64,000 bases of DNA from AC-32 sp963746155 (GCA_963746155.1 CAVVAB010000010.1:360024-424023); one strand, 5' to 3'; counted from the first letter of the stretch, positions 15,988-24,857 are shown. The notes: generated by a model not told the origin, from the sequence alone. Translations and numbers: made by a program.

Positions 15988-17874
15988 CGGACGAGCGCCT
16001 CGAGGCGGGGCTCGCGCAGGGCAACCGGCTCGCGCTCGACGTGGCGCTCGTGCCAGAGCGTGAACGAGAGCAGGCCCCAGAGCTGGCGTGAGAGATCCTC
16101 CTGGCCCGCGACGTGTCGGTCGAGCAGCTTCTTGACCGCCTCCGGCCGGAAGAAGCCCTGGCGCCGCAACGTCTCCGTCGAGAGCGTCTCGCGGGCGAAC
16201 GGCTCCAGCTCGCCGCGCAGCCATGCTGCCGCCGGAATCGAGAACCCGCGCTTCTTGCCGCGGACGATCTGTCTCGGCACGAGCGGCTCCACCGCCTTGC
16301 GCAGCAGGACCTTCTTGCGGAAGCCCCTCACGCGTTGTTTGGTCGGGAGCGCGAGAGCGAGGTTCGTGACCGCGGGGTCCAGATACGGCACCCGCGCTTC
16401 GAGCGAGTGCGCCATCGAGGCGCGGTCGGTCTTCACGAGCAGATCGTCGACGAGGTAGATGCCCAGGTCGACGTCCTGGAGGCGGGCGAGCAGCTCGGCG
16501 TCGCCGGTCTCGGCGAACCGCTCGCGGTAGAGGTCGACCGGGTCGAAACCGTGCTCGCGGCCGGTGAGCTCCGCGCGGGCCTCGGGCGTGAAGATCTCCT
16601 TCCACGCGTGATGCCGTTCGAGCGGCGGCAGGTGCGCGGCGCGGACGAAGCGCTTCGCCTTGTAGTCGAAGCTCGCCCGCGCGCTCGAGCTCGGCAGCCG
16701 CTCGACGACCGGCCGCGCCAGCCCGGCAGCCCAGCCGACCCGTAGCGCGAGCTGGTCTGCCACGTACGTGTAGTAGCCGCCGAAGAGCTCGTCGCCGCCT
16801 TCGCCCGAGAGGGCCACCTTCACGTCCTCCGCCGCCAGCTGCGACACGAGGTAGGTCGGGAGCGCGGACGAGTCCGCGAACGGCTCGTCGAATGCGTCGG
16901 CGAGCGCGGGGAGGAGCAGCGCCGCGTCGGGTCTGAGCACGAGCTCCCGGTGGTGCGTGCCGTAGCGCTCGGCGACGAGCCGCGCGTCGGCGAGCTCGTC
17001 GAACGAGCGCTCCTCGAAGCCGATCGAGAACGTGCGGAGCGGCTCGGAGCTCTCTTCCGCGGCCAGCGCGGCCAGCGCGGCGGAGTCGATCCCGCCGGAG
17101 AGCAGCACGCCGACGGGGACATCCGAGACGAGGTGGGCGCGGACCGAGTCGCGCAGCCGCGCGCGCAGCTCCTCGATCAGCTCCGCCTCGTCGTCGTCGC
17201 GCAGGTCGTCCGCGGCCGCCGGCGCAGGTCGCGCGTAGCGCTCGAGCCGGACCTCTCCGTCCTCCCAGACGAGCAGGTGGCCGGGTGGGAGCTTGCGCGC
17301 GTCGCGGAAGATCGTCAGCGGCGCGGGAATCGAGTTGAAGGCGAGGAATGCCTCGAGCGCGTCGAGGTCGATCTCGCCGCGCGGGAGCGCCCGGAGCTCG
17401 GAGGCGAACTCGAGCCCGTCGGCGCTTCGCGCGGTAGTAGAGCGGCTTGATCCCGTACCGGTCGCGCGCGAGGACGAGCCGCCGCCTCGGGGCATCCCAC
17501 AGCGCCACGGCGAACATCCCGCGCAGCCGCGTCGCGAAGTCGAGGCCGTCCTGCTCGTAGAGGTGGGCGAGCACCTCCGTGTCGCCGTGCGAGCGGAAGC
17601 GGTGGCCGGCCCGCTCGAGATCGGCGCGCAGCTCCCGGTAGTTGTAGAGCTCGCCGTTCTGGACGACATGGACGGTCGAGTCCTCGTTCGCGAGCGGCTG
17701 GTCGCCGGTCTCCAGGTCGATGATCGCGAGGCGGCGGGCGGCGAGGCCGACGGGGCCCTCGACGAAGGCGCCGTCGCTGTCGGGGCCGCGGTGGACGAGC
17801 GTGGCGCTCATCCGTGCGAGCCGCTCGGGGTCCGCGCGACCGGCAGAGGAGACGATCCCGCAGATCCCGCACAC
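15984..17874 (-). CDS. asnB: asparagine synthase (glutamine-hydrolysing), frameshifted
   Basis: Class B asparagine synthetase. After the GTG start comes CGICGIVSSAG with the catalytic cysteine 2 of the glutaminase domain, then NGELYNYRELR and SHGDTEVLAH. The synthetase domain has the ATP-pyrophosphatase loop LLSGGIDSAALAAL, then SIGFEERSFDEL and ALSGEGGDELFGGYYTY. Near 17424 one extra base in AAGCGCCGAC breaks the frame between KPLYYRAK and ADGLEFASELRAL. Without it the protein is about 630 residues, the family length. In polysaccharide loci such enzymes often amidate uronic acids or glycan precursors rather than making free asparagine. TAGACT lies seven bases upstream. Confidence 0.8.
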
Positions 17875-17881
17875 GCGCTTG

Positions 17882-17887
17882 AGTCTA
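17882..17887 (-). promoter_or_regulatory. -10 box (TAGACT) of asnB
   Basis: Minus-strand TAGACT seven bases before the GTG at 17874. Its first three bases are the TAG stop of the upstream sugar transferase gene. Confidence 0.45.
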
Positions 17888-18592
17888 GTCCTGGCGCCCG
17901 AAGAGCCCCCGCACGGATTGCGAGACGACGCGGGCTGCGGTCGTCGTCAGGGTGCGGAGGTAGAGCGGCACCGAGCGGTCGGCGATCCACTCGAGGTCGT
18001 GCGCGAGCTTCTCGGCCATCGACGTCTCGTAGCCGCGGCGGACCTGGGCGAAGCCGGTGAGGCCGGGGCGCACGACGAGGCGCTGCCAGTAGGCGGGGAG
18101 CTCTTCCGCGAGCTGCTCGAAGAAGCGCGGCCGGATCGGGCGCGGCCCGACGAAGCTCATGTCGCCGCGAAACACGTTCCAGAGCTGGGGCAGCTCGTCG
18201 AGCTGTGTCGCGCGCAGGCGTCGTCCGAGCCGCGTCGTCTCGGCGCGGGTGCGCTCGACGAGGTCCTCGCCGAGGGAGGGGCCGAGCCGCTCCTCGGCGC
18301 CGGGCTTGAGCGTCCGGAATTTGAGCATCTGGAAGATGCGCCCGTCCTTGCCGACCCTTCGCCCGCGGTACAGGAGCGGCAGGCCGCTCGTCAGCAGGAG
18401 GGCAACGGCGATCACGAGCAGGAGCGGGACGGCGATCAGCAGGAAGAACGCCGAGAAGACGATGTCGAGCACCCGGAGCTCGAGGTCGACGCGGCGATTG
18501 GGCGATCCGCCGACCATCCCGGCAAAGCGCTCGATGAACGAATCGCTCGGCCCCGGCGGCGGGGCCTCCGTGCGCGGCTGCGGGGTTGCCAC
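17885..18592 (-). CDS. initiating sugar transferase (WbaP/EpsL type)
   Basis: A 235-residue monotopic phosphoglycosyl transferase (PF02397) that places the first sugar phosphate on undecaprenyl phosphate. One membrane segment (IVFSAFFLLIAVPLLLVIAV) is followed by PLLYRGRRVGKDGRIF, MLKFRTL, then TQLDELPQLWNVFRGDMSFV and GPRP, and PGLTGFAQVRRGYE. The GTG at 18592 is chosen because TAGCAT lies seven bases upstream. The first 45 residues are proline-rich and probably disordered. It heads the minus-strand block with asnB, ASCH and DUF354. Confidence 0.85.
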   Translation of the reverse strand: MATPQPRTEAPPPGPSDSFIERFAGMVGGSPNRRVDLELRVLDIVFSAFFLLIAVPLLLVIAVALLLTSGLPLLYRGRRVGKDGRIFQMLKFRTLKPGAEERLGPSLGEDLVERTRAETTRLGRRLRATQLDELPQLWNVFRGDMSFVGPRPIRPRFFEQLAEELPAYWQRLVVRPGLTGFAQVRRGYETSMAEKLAHDLEWIADRSVPLYLRTLTTTAARVVSQSVRGLFGRQD

Positions 18593-18599
18593 CCCCGTG

Positions 18600-18605
18600 A
18601 TGCTA
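18600..18605 (-). promoter_or_regulatory. -10 box (TAGCAT) of the sugar transferase gene
   Basis: Minus-strand TAGCAT seven bases before the GTG at 18592, in the divergent gap shared with the LysR gene. Confidence 0.4.
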
Positions 18606-18743
18606 GAGGGTCGGGCGCACGGCGAGAAGCCCGTCGGCCCTTCGCCCCTAAGTTCGGTTCGCCCGGCCTCCTCCCCGAGGCGAGCGTATCGAGGAACCAC
18701 GCACGCGTGGGTGACGGAATCGTGCCGGAAGTGTGACTCCAGG

Positions 18744-18749
18744 CATAAT
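18744..18749 (+). promoter_or_regulatory. -10 box (CATAAT) of the LysR regulator
   Basis: CATAAT eight bases before the ATG at 18758, the closest match to TATAAT in the window. No clear -35 box. Confidence 0.45.
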
Positions 18750-18757
18750 CGATCCTT

Positions 18758-19651
18758 ATGGACACGCGTCAGCTGGCTGCCTTTTGCGCCGTCGTCGAGC
18801 GGAAGAGCTTCTCGCAGGCGGCCGAGCGGCTCGGGGTGACGCAGCCTGCCGTCAGCCTGCAGGTCCGGTCGCTCGAGAAGCGGCTCGGGCGCAAGCTGCT
18901 CGACCGGTCGGGCCGAAGCGTCGAGCCCACGGAGGCGGGTCTGGCCCTCTACCGGGGGGCCCAGCGGATGCTCGCGCTCGAGGGGCAGCTGCTCGAGGAG
19001 CTCCAGACGGGCGTGGAGGGCGAGCTCGGCGGCACGCTCGAGGTCGGCGCGTCCACCGGCCCGGGAAGCACCGTCGTCCCTTTGCTCCTCTGCGAGTTCC
19101 AGCGCCAGAACCCGGGCGTCGCGATCTCGCTCTCGATCTCTGACACGCAGACCGTCGTCGAGCGGGTCGCCGAGCGCGAGCTCGAGCTCGGCGTGGTCGG
19201 AGCGTCGCGCCGCCACCGCGGGGTCGTCTTCGAGCCGTTCTTCCGCGACGAGGTCGTGCTGGCGTGCCCACCCGACCACCGGTTCGCGAACCGCACGATC
19301 GATCTCGCCGAGCTGCGGGAAGAGCCGTTGATCGTGATGCAGGAGGGCGCTGGCGTCCGCCTCGTCATCGAGGACGAGCTTCGCCGCGCGGGCACGAGGC
19401 TGCGCGAGCTCCAGCCGAAGCTCGAGCTCGGCCTGCAGGAGTCGGCTCGATCTGCCGTGGCCGCCGGCTACGGCGTGACCTTCATCTCCCGCGCCGCGGT
19501 CGAAGCCGACCTCGCCGCGGGAACACTTGCCCTCGCTCGCGTCAAGGGACTCGATCCCGCCCGCGAGATCTCGCTCGTCCGCTCGGCCGGCCGTTCGCCG
19601 ACGCGCGCGGCCGAGGCGTTCCTGGACTTCGCGCGGGAGCGGCTCGAGTGA
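18758..19651 (+). CDS. LysR-type transcriptional regulator
   Basis: A 297-residue regulator. The N-terminal helix-turn-helix reads SFSQAAERLGVTQPAVSLQV, then RSLEKRLGRKLLDRSGR. A type 2 periplasmic-binding-protein-like effector domain follows from about residue 90 (GTLEVGASTGPGS, ELELGVVGASR, LIVMQEGAGVRLVIEDEL). Members bind T-N11-A palindromes and respond to a small molecule. It overlaps the alcohol dehydrogenase gene by GTGA. It precedes the sulfur block; a palindrome at 22037 in front of the flavoprotein gene could be its site, although CysB-like specificity cannot be shown from sequence. Confidence 0.9.
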   Translation: MDTRQLAAFCAVVERKSFSQAAERLGVTQPAVSLQVRSLEKRLGRKLLDRSGRSVEPTEAGLALYRGAQRMLALEGQLLEELQTGVEGELGGTLEVGASTGPGSTVVPLLLCEFQRQNPGVAISLSISDTQTVVERVAERELELGVVGASRRHRGVVFEPFFRDEVVLACPPDHRFANRTIDLAELREEPLIVMQEGAGVRLVIEDELRRAGTRLRELQPKLELGLQESARSAVAAGYGVTFISRAAVEADLAAGTLALARVKGLDPAREISLVRSAGRSPTRAAEAFLDFARERLE

Positions 19652-20609
19652 TCGTCCGCTGGGGGCTCGAGGAGCTTCCCGGCCTGCTCGCCGAGGTCGG
19701 AATCGAGCGCCCGTTCCTCATCGCGAGCGACCGCTGGAATCACCTCGACCTGCCCGCGAGCGGCCGCTGGGCGGAAATTCCCTCCGACAGGATCGACGAC
19801 GCGGCCGCCGCCACCGGGGGCTGCGACGGCCTGCTCGTCGTGGGCGGCGGGAGCGCGATCGACCTGACCAAGGCGGTCTCCTCGAAGAGCGGCCTGCGCC
19901 ACGTTTCGGTGCCGACCACCTACTCGGGCGCGGAGTGGACGACGTCCTTCGGCATCCGGAACCCCGGCCGCCTGATGCGCGGTCACGGGAGCGGGGCCTA
20001 TCCGGCCGGGATCGTCTACGAGCCGAAGCTCACGCTCGACCTTCCGCGCGGGGTGAGCGGCGGCACGGCGATGAACGCGCTCGCCCACTGCGCGGAGGCG
20101 CTCTACGTCGAGGGCCACAACGCCGAGGCGGACAAGGACGCGCTCGAGGGCGCCCGGCTGATCGGCGAGTCCCTCCCGTCGGTGCTCGAGGACGGCCACG
20201 ACCTCGAGACCAGGACGATGCTCCTGCGCGGGGCGATGCACGCGGGCGCCGCGTTCGGCTCCGCGGGGCTAGGGCTCGCGCACGCGATGGCGCAGGCGAT
20301 CGGCGGCCGCTACGGGATCGCGCACGGCGCGGCGAACGCGCTCTGCCTCCCGCCTGCCCTGCGCTTCAACGAGTCGGTCGCGGGCGACGAGATCGCTCGC
20401 TTCGCCGAGGCCCTCGCACGGACGACGCGCCGACGCGGTGCGAGGAGCTCGCCCGCCTCTCGGGCTTCGAGCGCCTGCGCGACCTCGGCGTCCCGGAGGA
20501 GGAGCTGGACGAGGTCGCCGAGGCGGCGGCCGCGCGCCCAGGGGCGCTCGTCAACCCACGCAAGGCGAGCCCGGCCGAGGTCGCCGAGCTCCTGCGCAGC
20601 ATCTGGTAG
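19648..20609 (+). CDS. iron-containing alcohol dehydrogenase / maleylacetate reductase-like (frameshifted)
   Basis: An NAD(P)-dependent, metal-type dehydrogenase. The nucleotide site is LLVVGGGSAIDLTKAVSSKS, with VPTTYSGAEWT after it. Metal-site histidines are likely in NALAHCAEALY, GLAHAMAQAIGG and YGIAHGAANALC. Near 20415 a single base is missing (FAEAL then TDDAPTRCEELARL); this is the only deletion-type break among the frameshifts here. Corrected length is about 320 residues, near that of maleylacetate reductases (about 350). GTG start overlaps the LysR stop, so it is probably the regulator's partner. Substrate unknown; a sulfonated aldehyde is an untested idea from the neighbourhood. Confidence 0.7.
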
Positions 20610-20613
20610 TCAA

Positions 20614-20684
20614 GGCGTCGCTTGCGATGCCGACTTCAGGGCGCGCGGGCTGTGCTCGCGCGCCCGTCGGAAGTGACCGGTCGA
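20614..20684 (+). repeat. double-hairpin intergenic element, copy 1
   Basis: 71 bases. Stem 1 is GGCGTCGC-TT-GCGATGCC. A seven-base linker ends in TCA. Stem 2 is a 12-bp GC stem (20639-20650 with 20654-20665) closed by TGT. Then GTC-GGAAGT-GAC leads into the palindrome GACCGGTC. It starts four bases after the dehydrogenase stop and faces a convergent gene. See copies at 23276, 26905 and 34525. Confidence 0.8.
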
Positions 20685-20710
20685 GCCAATCGAGTTCGCC
20701 GGTAGCGTTG

Positions 20711-21049
20711 CTAGCAGGCGCCGGCTGCCGGAGCGCCGCCGGGCCCGGCGAGGTGCATCAGGCTCGGGCCGCTTCCGCTCTGCACGCAGTACGAGGAGGC
20801 ATCTGCACGCACCAGCGTGACCCCGAATCCGCCGAGCGACACGCCGGCGTAGGTGCCGTTGAGCGCGTGAGACTGCTCGAGCGCGACGCTCGCCTGCTGG
20901 AAGGTCACGCCCGCGGCGACCGCCTGCGCGCGGTCGATCTCGTGCTGGGCGCTCGAACCGCTCGGCGAGTGCTGCAGCTGCGCGTTCATGATGAACCCGG
21001 CCACGCCGAGCGCGACGAGCAGCGAGATGAGCGAGAGGCCGCGTGCCAC
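20711..21049 (-). CDS. small pilin-like exported protein
   Basis: A 112-residue protein with one N-terminal hydrophobic helix (GLSLISLLVALGVAGFIMNA), then an exported domain with two cysteines (SSYCVQ and the final residue C). The layout resembles a pseudopilin: hydrophobic helix followed by a helical stalk (IDRAQAVAAGVTFQQASVAL). The canonical G-F-T-L-x-E processing site is absent, so this is tentative. It lies between copy 1 of the double-hairpin element and a methyltransferase gene on the same strand, 31 bases away. No other pilus genes are nearby. Confidence 0.55.
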   Translation of the reverse strand: MARGLSLISLLVALGVAGFIMNAQLQHSPSGSSAQHEIDRAQAVAAGVTFQQASVALEQSHALNGTYAGVSLGGFGVTLVRADASSYCVQSGSGPSLMHLAGPGGAPAAGAC

Positions 21050-21080
21050 TCCGAATAGATCGGCAGCTGGGGCAAGTCGC

Positions 21081-21995
21081 TCAAGCGCGGCGAGCCACGA
21101 ACGAGAGGACCGTGACGCCCAGCTCCTCGAGCGTGTACCCGCTGCTGAACCGCGGAGCGAGCGGCAGGGCGCGCAGCTCCGCCAGCCCGTCTTCGCTCGG
21201 CCCCGAGGGCGTCTCGGAGACGACCTCGAAGCCGGCGTCGCGCATGAGCCTCAGGTAGTCGCGCGCACGGGTTCGGTTCTGGAAGTGCAGCGGCGAGTTG
21301 ACGAGTCGCCAGGTGCGGTCGCAGAAGCGCAGGAAGTTGTAGCGCGAAAGCGACCGGTCGAAGTACGCGTAGTGGTCCTGGAGGTCGATCCGGCAGCTGA
21401 AGGCCGCGCCGGGCCGGAGAAGCCGCCGGCACTCGGCGAAGATGAGCGCCAGGTCGGGCTCCGGGATGTGCTCGCAGGTGTCCGTGCTCGAGACGAAGTC
21501 GATCGACTCGGCCTCGAGGCCGGTCTCGCGTGCGTCGCGCGGGGCGAGGTAGGCGATCCCGAGCCGCTCCTCGAGCTCGGACAGCGAGCCGATCGGCCCG
21601 CCGAGCGGCTGCAGCTCGCGATCCGCCTCGGCCTCGAGCGAGCCCCAGAGCCGGTGGAACACGGCCAGCGACTCGTTGACGAGCTCGACCCGGGCGCTCG
21701 GGCGAATGTCGACCAGCACCTGCTTCCCGACGCCGAGGCATGCGTAGGAGAGCGGGATCGCGAGGTCCCAGCCCGCGCCGAACTCGTAGAAGACGGACTC
21801 GCCCGCAGGGGTGTCCGGCCCGTGCTTCTCGTACTCGCCGAGATGCTGCATCGCCCGCGCGAACTTTCGCCGGAAGACCGACTCGCTCGCCGGCAGGCTG
21901 TGCGCCACGTGCCGCTGAAAGAGGTAGTTGAGCCGCTCGCCCTCGGGTAGCAGGCCGAGACCGCGCTGAACCGCAGCTTTCGCCAGCCATCGCAT
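21081..21995 (-). CDS. class I SAM-dependent methyltransferase
   Basis: A 304-residue methyltransferase-fold protein. Motif I is YEFGAGWDLAIPLSYACLG near residue 70. An acidic residue after VLVDIRPSARV binds the ribose, and VSSTDTCEHIPEPDLALIF plus CRRLLRPGAAF form the later strands. The substrate is not predictable; similar proteins occur in glycan loci. Start ATG at 21995. It is divergent from the flavoprotein gene, with 74 bases between the two starts. Confidence 0.7.
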   Translation of the reverse strand: MRWLAKAAVQRGLGLLPEGERLNYLFQRHVAHSLPASESVFRRKFARAMQHLGEYEKHGPDTPAGESVFYEFGAGWDLAIPLSYACLGVGKQVLVDIRPSARVELVNESLAVFHRLWGSLEAEADRELQPLGGPIGSLSELEERLGIAYLAPRDARETGLEAESIDFVSSTDTCEHIPEPDLALIFAECRRLLRPGAAFSCRIDLQDHYAYFDRSLSRYNFLRFCDRTWRLVNSPLHFQNRTRARDYLRLMRDAGFEVVSETPSGPSEDGLAELRALPLAPRFSSGYTLEELGVTVLSFVARRA

Positions 21996-22036
21996 CGGGC
22001 GGCGAGCAATAGCCCGTGGCCTTGAAATAAGCCGAA

Positions 22037-22053
22037 CTAATCCCTGGAATTAG
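22037..22053. promoter_or_regulatory. palindromic operator-like site CTAATCCCTGGAATTAG
   Basis: A 17-bp palindrome, CTAAT-c-CC-t-GG-a-ATTAG, with seven of eight pairs matched. It lies two bases upstream of the TAGACT -10 box of the flavoprotein gene. AT-rich arms in a very GC-rich region point to a regulator-binding site. Spacing resembles the T-N11-A boxes of LysR proteins, and a LysR gene lies 3.3 kb upstream; the link is inference. Confidence 0.45.
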
Positions 22054-22054
22054 C

Positions 22055-22060
22055 TAGACT
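22055..22060 (+). promoter_or_regulatory. -10 box (TAGACT) of the flavoprotein / sulfur block
   Basis: TAGACT nine bases before the GTG at 22070, directly after the palindrome. Binding there would overlap the promoter. Confidence 0.45.
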
Positions 22061-22069
22061 CCGACGGTC

Positions 22070-23275
22070 GTGGCCGAGCGGCACACATTTGACGTGCTCG
22101 TCGTCGGGAGCGGCGCCTCCGGGTTGTCGGCTGCGGTGTCCGCCGGAAAGGCCGGCGCGCGCGTCGGGCTCGTCACGAAGGGAGCGCTCCAGTCCTGTAA
22201 CTCGGCCAAGGCGCAGGGCGGCATCCAGGCGGCTTTCGGCGACGACGACTCGCCCGAGCAGCACGGCGAGGACGTCTGGCAGAGCTCGCACGAGACGGCT
22301 GACCGCCACCTCGTCGAGGTGCTGACGGGTGAGGCCCCGAACGCGATCCACTGGCTCGAGGAGCACGGTGTCGAGTTCACGCACGAGAACGGCGGCTACC
22401 GGCTCGCCCGCTGCGGCGGCGCCAGCCGCAAGCGCCTGCTCCAGGTCGGCGACCGGACCGGACACGCGATCACGACTGCGCTACGCGACGCGTACCTCGC
22501 CTCCGACGCCGAGGCGCTGCCGAACTGCCCGCTCGTCTCGCTCGAGCCCACGGAGAGCGGCTGGCTCGCGACCTGCCGCCGGAAGAACGGCGACGAGGTC
22601 GAAATCGAGGCGGCAACGGTCGTCCTCGCTGCGGGCGGGCGCTGCTACCGCGAGGCCGAGGAGCGCCACGAGCTCTCCACGAACCACCCCGGCGCGACGG
22701 GTGAGGTCACGCAGATCGCCCTCGAGCTCGGCGCCGAGAGCCGCGACCTCGATGCGCTCCAGTACCACCCGAACGGCGGCGCGTGGCCGCCGACGATGCA
22801 GGGCTACTCGATTCCCGAGACGACGCGTGCCTACGGCGCGACGCTGCTCAACGCCGACGGCGAGGAGTTCACCGACCCGCTCGGCCCGCGCGACACTGTC
22901 TCGCAGGCGATCTTCGACGAGGTCGCGGAAGGGCGCGGGGTGGAGACCCCGGACGGGCGACCCGCGGTGCTGCTCGACACGACGCGGATCGCCGAGCACG
23001 ACGCCGAGATCTCGCTGCCGTACATGCTTCGCCGCTACCGTTCCGCCGGAATCGACCCGCTCGGGCAAGCGATCCTGACCTTTCCCGTCCTCCATTACCA
23101 GAACGGCGGCCTCGTCATCGACGACCGCTCCGAGACGACCCTCGAGGGCCTGTTCGCCTGCGGCGAGATCGCGGGCGGCACCCACGGGCGCAACCGGATG
23201 ATGGGCAACAGCCTCCTCGAGTGCACCGTCTTCGGCCGGCGCGCAGGCGCCGCCGCCGCGGAGAAGGCGGCATGA
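22070..23275 (+). CDS. FAD-dependent oxidoreductase of the fumarate reductase / L-aspartate oxidase family
   Basis: A 401-residue flavoprotein related to SdhA, FrdA and NadB. FAD-binding GSGASGLSAAVSAGKAGARV is at residues 13-32. The covalent or histidine region has CNSAKAQGGIQAAFGDDDSP. Family active-site segments are GASRKRLLQVGDRTGH, LQYHPNGG, FPVLHYQNGG and LFACGEIAGGTHGRNRMMG. It lacks the C-terminal helical domain of NadB and full SdhA (usually 530-600 residues), and no iron-sulfur partner is adjacent. It opens the run leading to the hydro-lyase and ComA genes. The substrate may be a four-carbon acid or a sulfonated analogue. Confidence 0.75.
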   Translation: MAERHTFDVLVVGSGASGLSAAVSAGKAGARVGLVTKGALQSCNSAKAQGGIQAAFGDDDSPEQHGEDVWQSSHETADRHLVEVLTGEAPNAIHWLEEHGVEFTHENGGYRLARCGGASRKRLLQVGDRTGHAITTALRDAYLASDAEALPNCPLVSLEPTESGWLATCRRKNGDEVEIEAATVVLAAGGRCYREAEERHELSTNHPGATGEVTQIALELGAESRDLDALQYHPNGGAWPPTMQGYSIPETTRAYGATLLNADGEEFTDPLGPRDTVSQAIFDEVAEGRGVETPDGRPAVLLDTTRIAEHDAEISLPYMLRRYRSAGIDPLGQAILTFPVLHYQNGGLVIDDRSETTLEGLFACGEIAGGTHGRNRMMGNSLLECTVFGRRAGAAAAEKAA

Positions 23276-23346
23276 GACGCCGCTTGCGGTGTCGACATCA
23301 GGCCGGGTGGGCTTTGCCCGCACGGCCGTCGGCAATGACCAGTCGA
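23276..23346 (+). repeat. double-hairpin intergenic element, copy 2
   Basis: 71 bases starting immediately after the flavoprotein TGA. Stem 1 is GACGCCGC-TT-GCGGTGTC. Stem 2 is 23301-23312 with 23316-23327 (one mismatch, TTT loop). Then GTC-GGCAAT-GAC and GACCAGTC. It ends 26 bases before the hydro-lyase alpha ATG, so it lies in that gene's leader. Compared with other copies, stem bases change in pairs. Confidence 0.85.
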
Positions 23347-23372
23347 TGCGCATACCGTCAGGGGAAACGGCC

Positions 23373-24269
23373 ATGAGCGTCGTGGCCACGGATCTGCGCC
23401 AGGCCGTCGAGGACGCGGCCGCGTACCTCTACGTCTGGGCGCTGAAGGACATCCCGCAGGATCTCCGCGACGCGCTCGTGGCGGCGAGGGACCGCGAGAC
23501 CTCGACTCCGGGCAAGCGCGTGCTGGAGACGATCGTCCGCAACGTCGAGATCGCCGACGACCAGAACAACCTCGTCTGCCAGGACACCGGGATCGCCGTC
23601 TACACGTGCCGCGTCGGCGAGGGCTTCCCGCTCCACCCGACACGGATCTACGAGGCGCTCAAGGCCGGCACCGAGCGCGCGACGCTCGAGCACCCGCTCC
23701 GCTCGAACGCCGTCCACACGATCACGCGCGAGAACACCGGCCCGAACACCGGCTACCGGCTCCCGATCGTCCACTGGGAGTTCATTCCCGACTGGGACGG
23801 GCTCGACGTCAAGTGCGTGCCCAAGGGCTCGGGCTCCGAGAACATGAGCTTCCTGAAGATGTGCGTCCCCGCCGACGGCGTGAAGGGGATCAAGAAGTTC
23901 GTGCTCGAGTCGATCGTCGGCGCAGGCGGCAAGCCGTGCCCGCCCGGGATCGTCGGCGTCGGCATCGGCGGCTCCGCCGACTACGCGATGTACCTCGCCA
24001 AGGAGGCGATCGCGCGCCCGATCGGAACCCGGAACGCCGACCCCCACGTGTCGCAGCTCGAGGATGAGCTGTACGACCTGCTGAACCAGACCGGCATCGG
24101 GCCGATGGGGCTCGGCGGCGACGTCACCGTCCTCAACTGCCACATCGAGCACGCCGACACGCACATGACCCTCAACCCGGTGGCCGTCAACTACCAGTGC
24201 TGGGCCGCGCGCCGCGCGAGCGCTCACATCGCCGCCGACGGCACCATCGACTACGACCGGGAGGCCTGA
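23373..24269 (+). CDS. class I fumarase-type hydro-lyase, alpha subunit
   Basis: A 298-residue iron-sulfur hydro-lyase subunit (fumarate/tartrate dehydratase alpha type, PF05681). Three likely [4Fe-4S] cysteines are in LVCQDTG (about residue 69), KPCPPGIVGVGIGG (about 190) and VLNCHIEHADTH, with VAVNYQCWAARRASAH close behind. SENMSFLKMCVPADG is also family-typical. It acts with the beta subunit three bases downstream to add or remove water from a 2-hydroxy acid. The ATG at 23373 is chosen because the double-hairpin element fills the sequence upstream. Fumarase is the default reading; the sulfur context leaves the substrate open. Confidence 0.8.
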   Translation: MSVVATDLRQAVEDAAAYLYVWALKDIPQDLRDALVAARDRETSTPGKRVLETIVRNVEIADDQNNLVCQDTGIAVYTCRVGEGFPLHPTRIYEALKAGTERATLEHPLRSNAVHTITRENTGPNTGYRLPIVHWEFIPDWDGLDVKCVPKGSGSENMSFLKMCVPADGVKGIKKFVLESIVGAGGKPCPPGIVGVGIGGSADYAMYLAKEAIARPIGTRNADPHVSQLEDELYDLLNQTGIGPMGLGGDVTVLNCHIEHADTHMTLNPVAVNYQCWAARRASAHIAADGTIDYDREA

Positions 24270-24272
24270 GCG

Positions 24273-24857
24273 ATGGCGACGCACGAGGTGACCTTCCCGA
24301 TCACGGACCCCGAGGATGTCCTCAAGCTGCGCGCGGGCGACGAGGTCGTCGTCCAGGGGCACATCATCGGGATCCGCGACCGCACGCAGATCCGGATCTT
24401 CGACGAGGGGGTGGAGCCGCCGATGGACCTGCGCGGCGCGTTCCTCCTCCACACCGCGCCGGGCGTCAAGAAAGTGGGCGACAGGTACGAGCCGGTCTGC
24501 ATCGGGACGACGACGAGCGCGCGGATGGTCCGTTTCACCGAGCCGCTCGGCGAGCAGTACGGCGTGCGCGCGATCTGCGGCAAGGGCGGCTTCCCCGACG
24601 AGGCGATCGAGCCGATGCAGCGGCTCGGGATGATCTACTTCGCGATCGTCGGCGGCGCGGCCGCGCTCGAGACGACGCAGATCGAGGAGATCGAGGAGGT
24701 CGCCTGGGAGGAGCTCATGCCCGAGTGCCTCTGGAAGTTCCGCGTCAAGGACTTCGGTCCGCTGACCGTGGGCATCGACGCGCACGGCAACTCCCTCTAC
24801 CACGACGTGCAGGAAGCCGCACGCAAGAAGCTGGAGGAGCTCTATGCCAAGCTTTGA
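24273..24857 (+). CDS. class I fumarase-type hydro-lyase, beta subunit
   Basis: A 194-residue beta subunit (PF05683). Typical pattern: LKLRAGDEVVVQGHIIGIRD, GAFLLHTAP, GTTTSARMVRF, ICGKGGFPDE and LGMIYFAIVGGAAALETTQI. It partners the alpha subunit encoded just upstream, together matching the two-part fumarases and tartrate dehydratases. The 3' end overlaps the ComA-family gene by 14 bases, so the hydro-lyase and the sulfonate enzyme are translated from one message. Confidence 0.85.
   Translation: MATHEVTFPITDPEDVLKLRAGDEVVVQGHIIGIRDRTQIRIFDEGVEPPMDLRGAFLLHTAPGVKKVGDRYEPVCIGTTTSARMVRFTEPLGEQYGVRAICGKGGFPDEAIEPMQRLGMIYFAIVGGAAALETTQIEEIEEVAWEELMPECLWKFRVKDFGPLTVGIDAHGNSLYHDVQEAARKKLEELYAKL

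Noticed and set aside
20614..20684. Double-hairpin element as an ordinary intrinsic terminator
   Set aside because: No T-tract follows either hairpin in any copy, and one copy lies between divergent genes where a terminator has no use.
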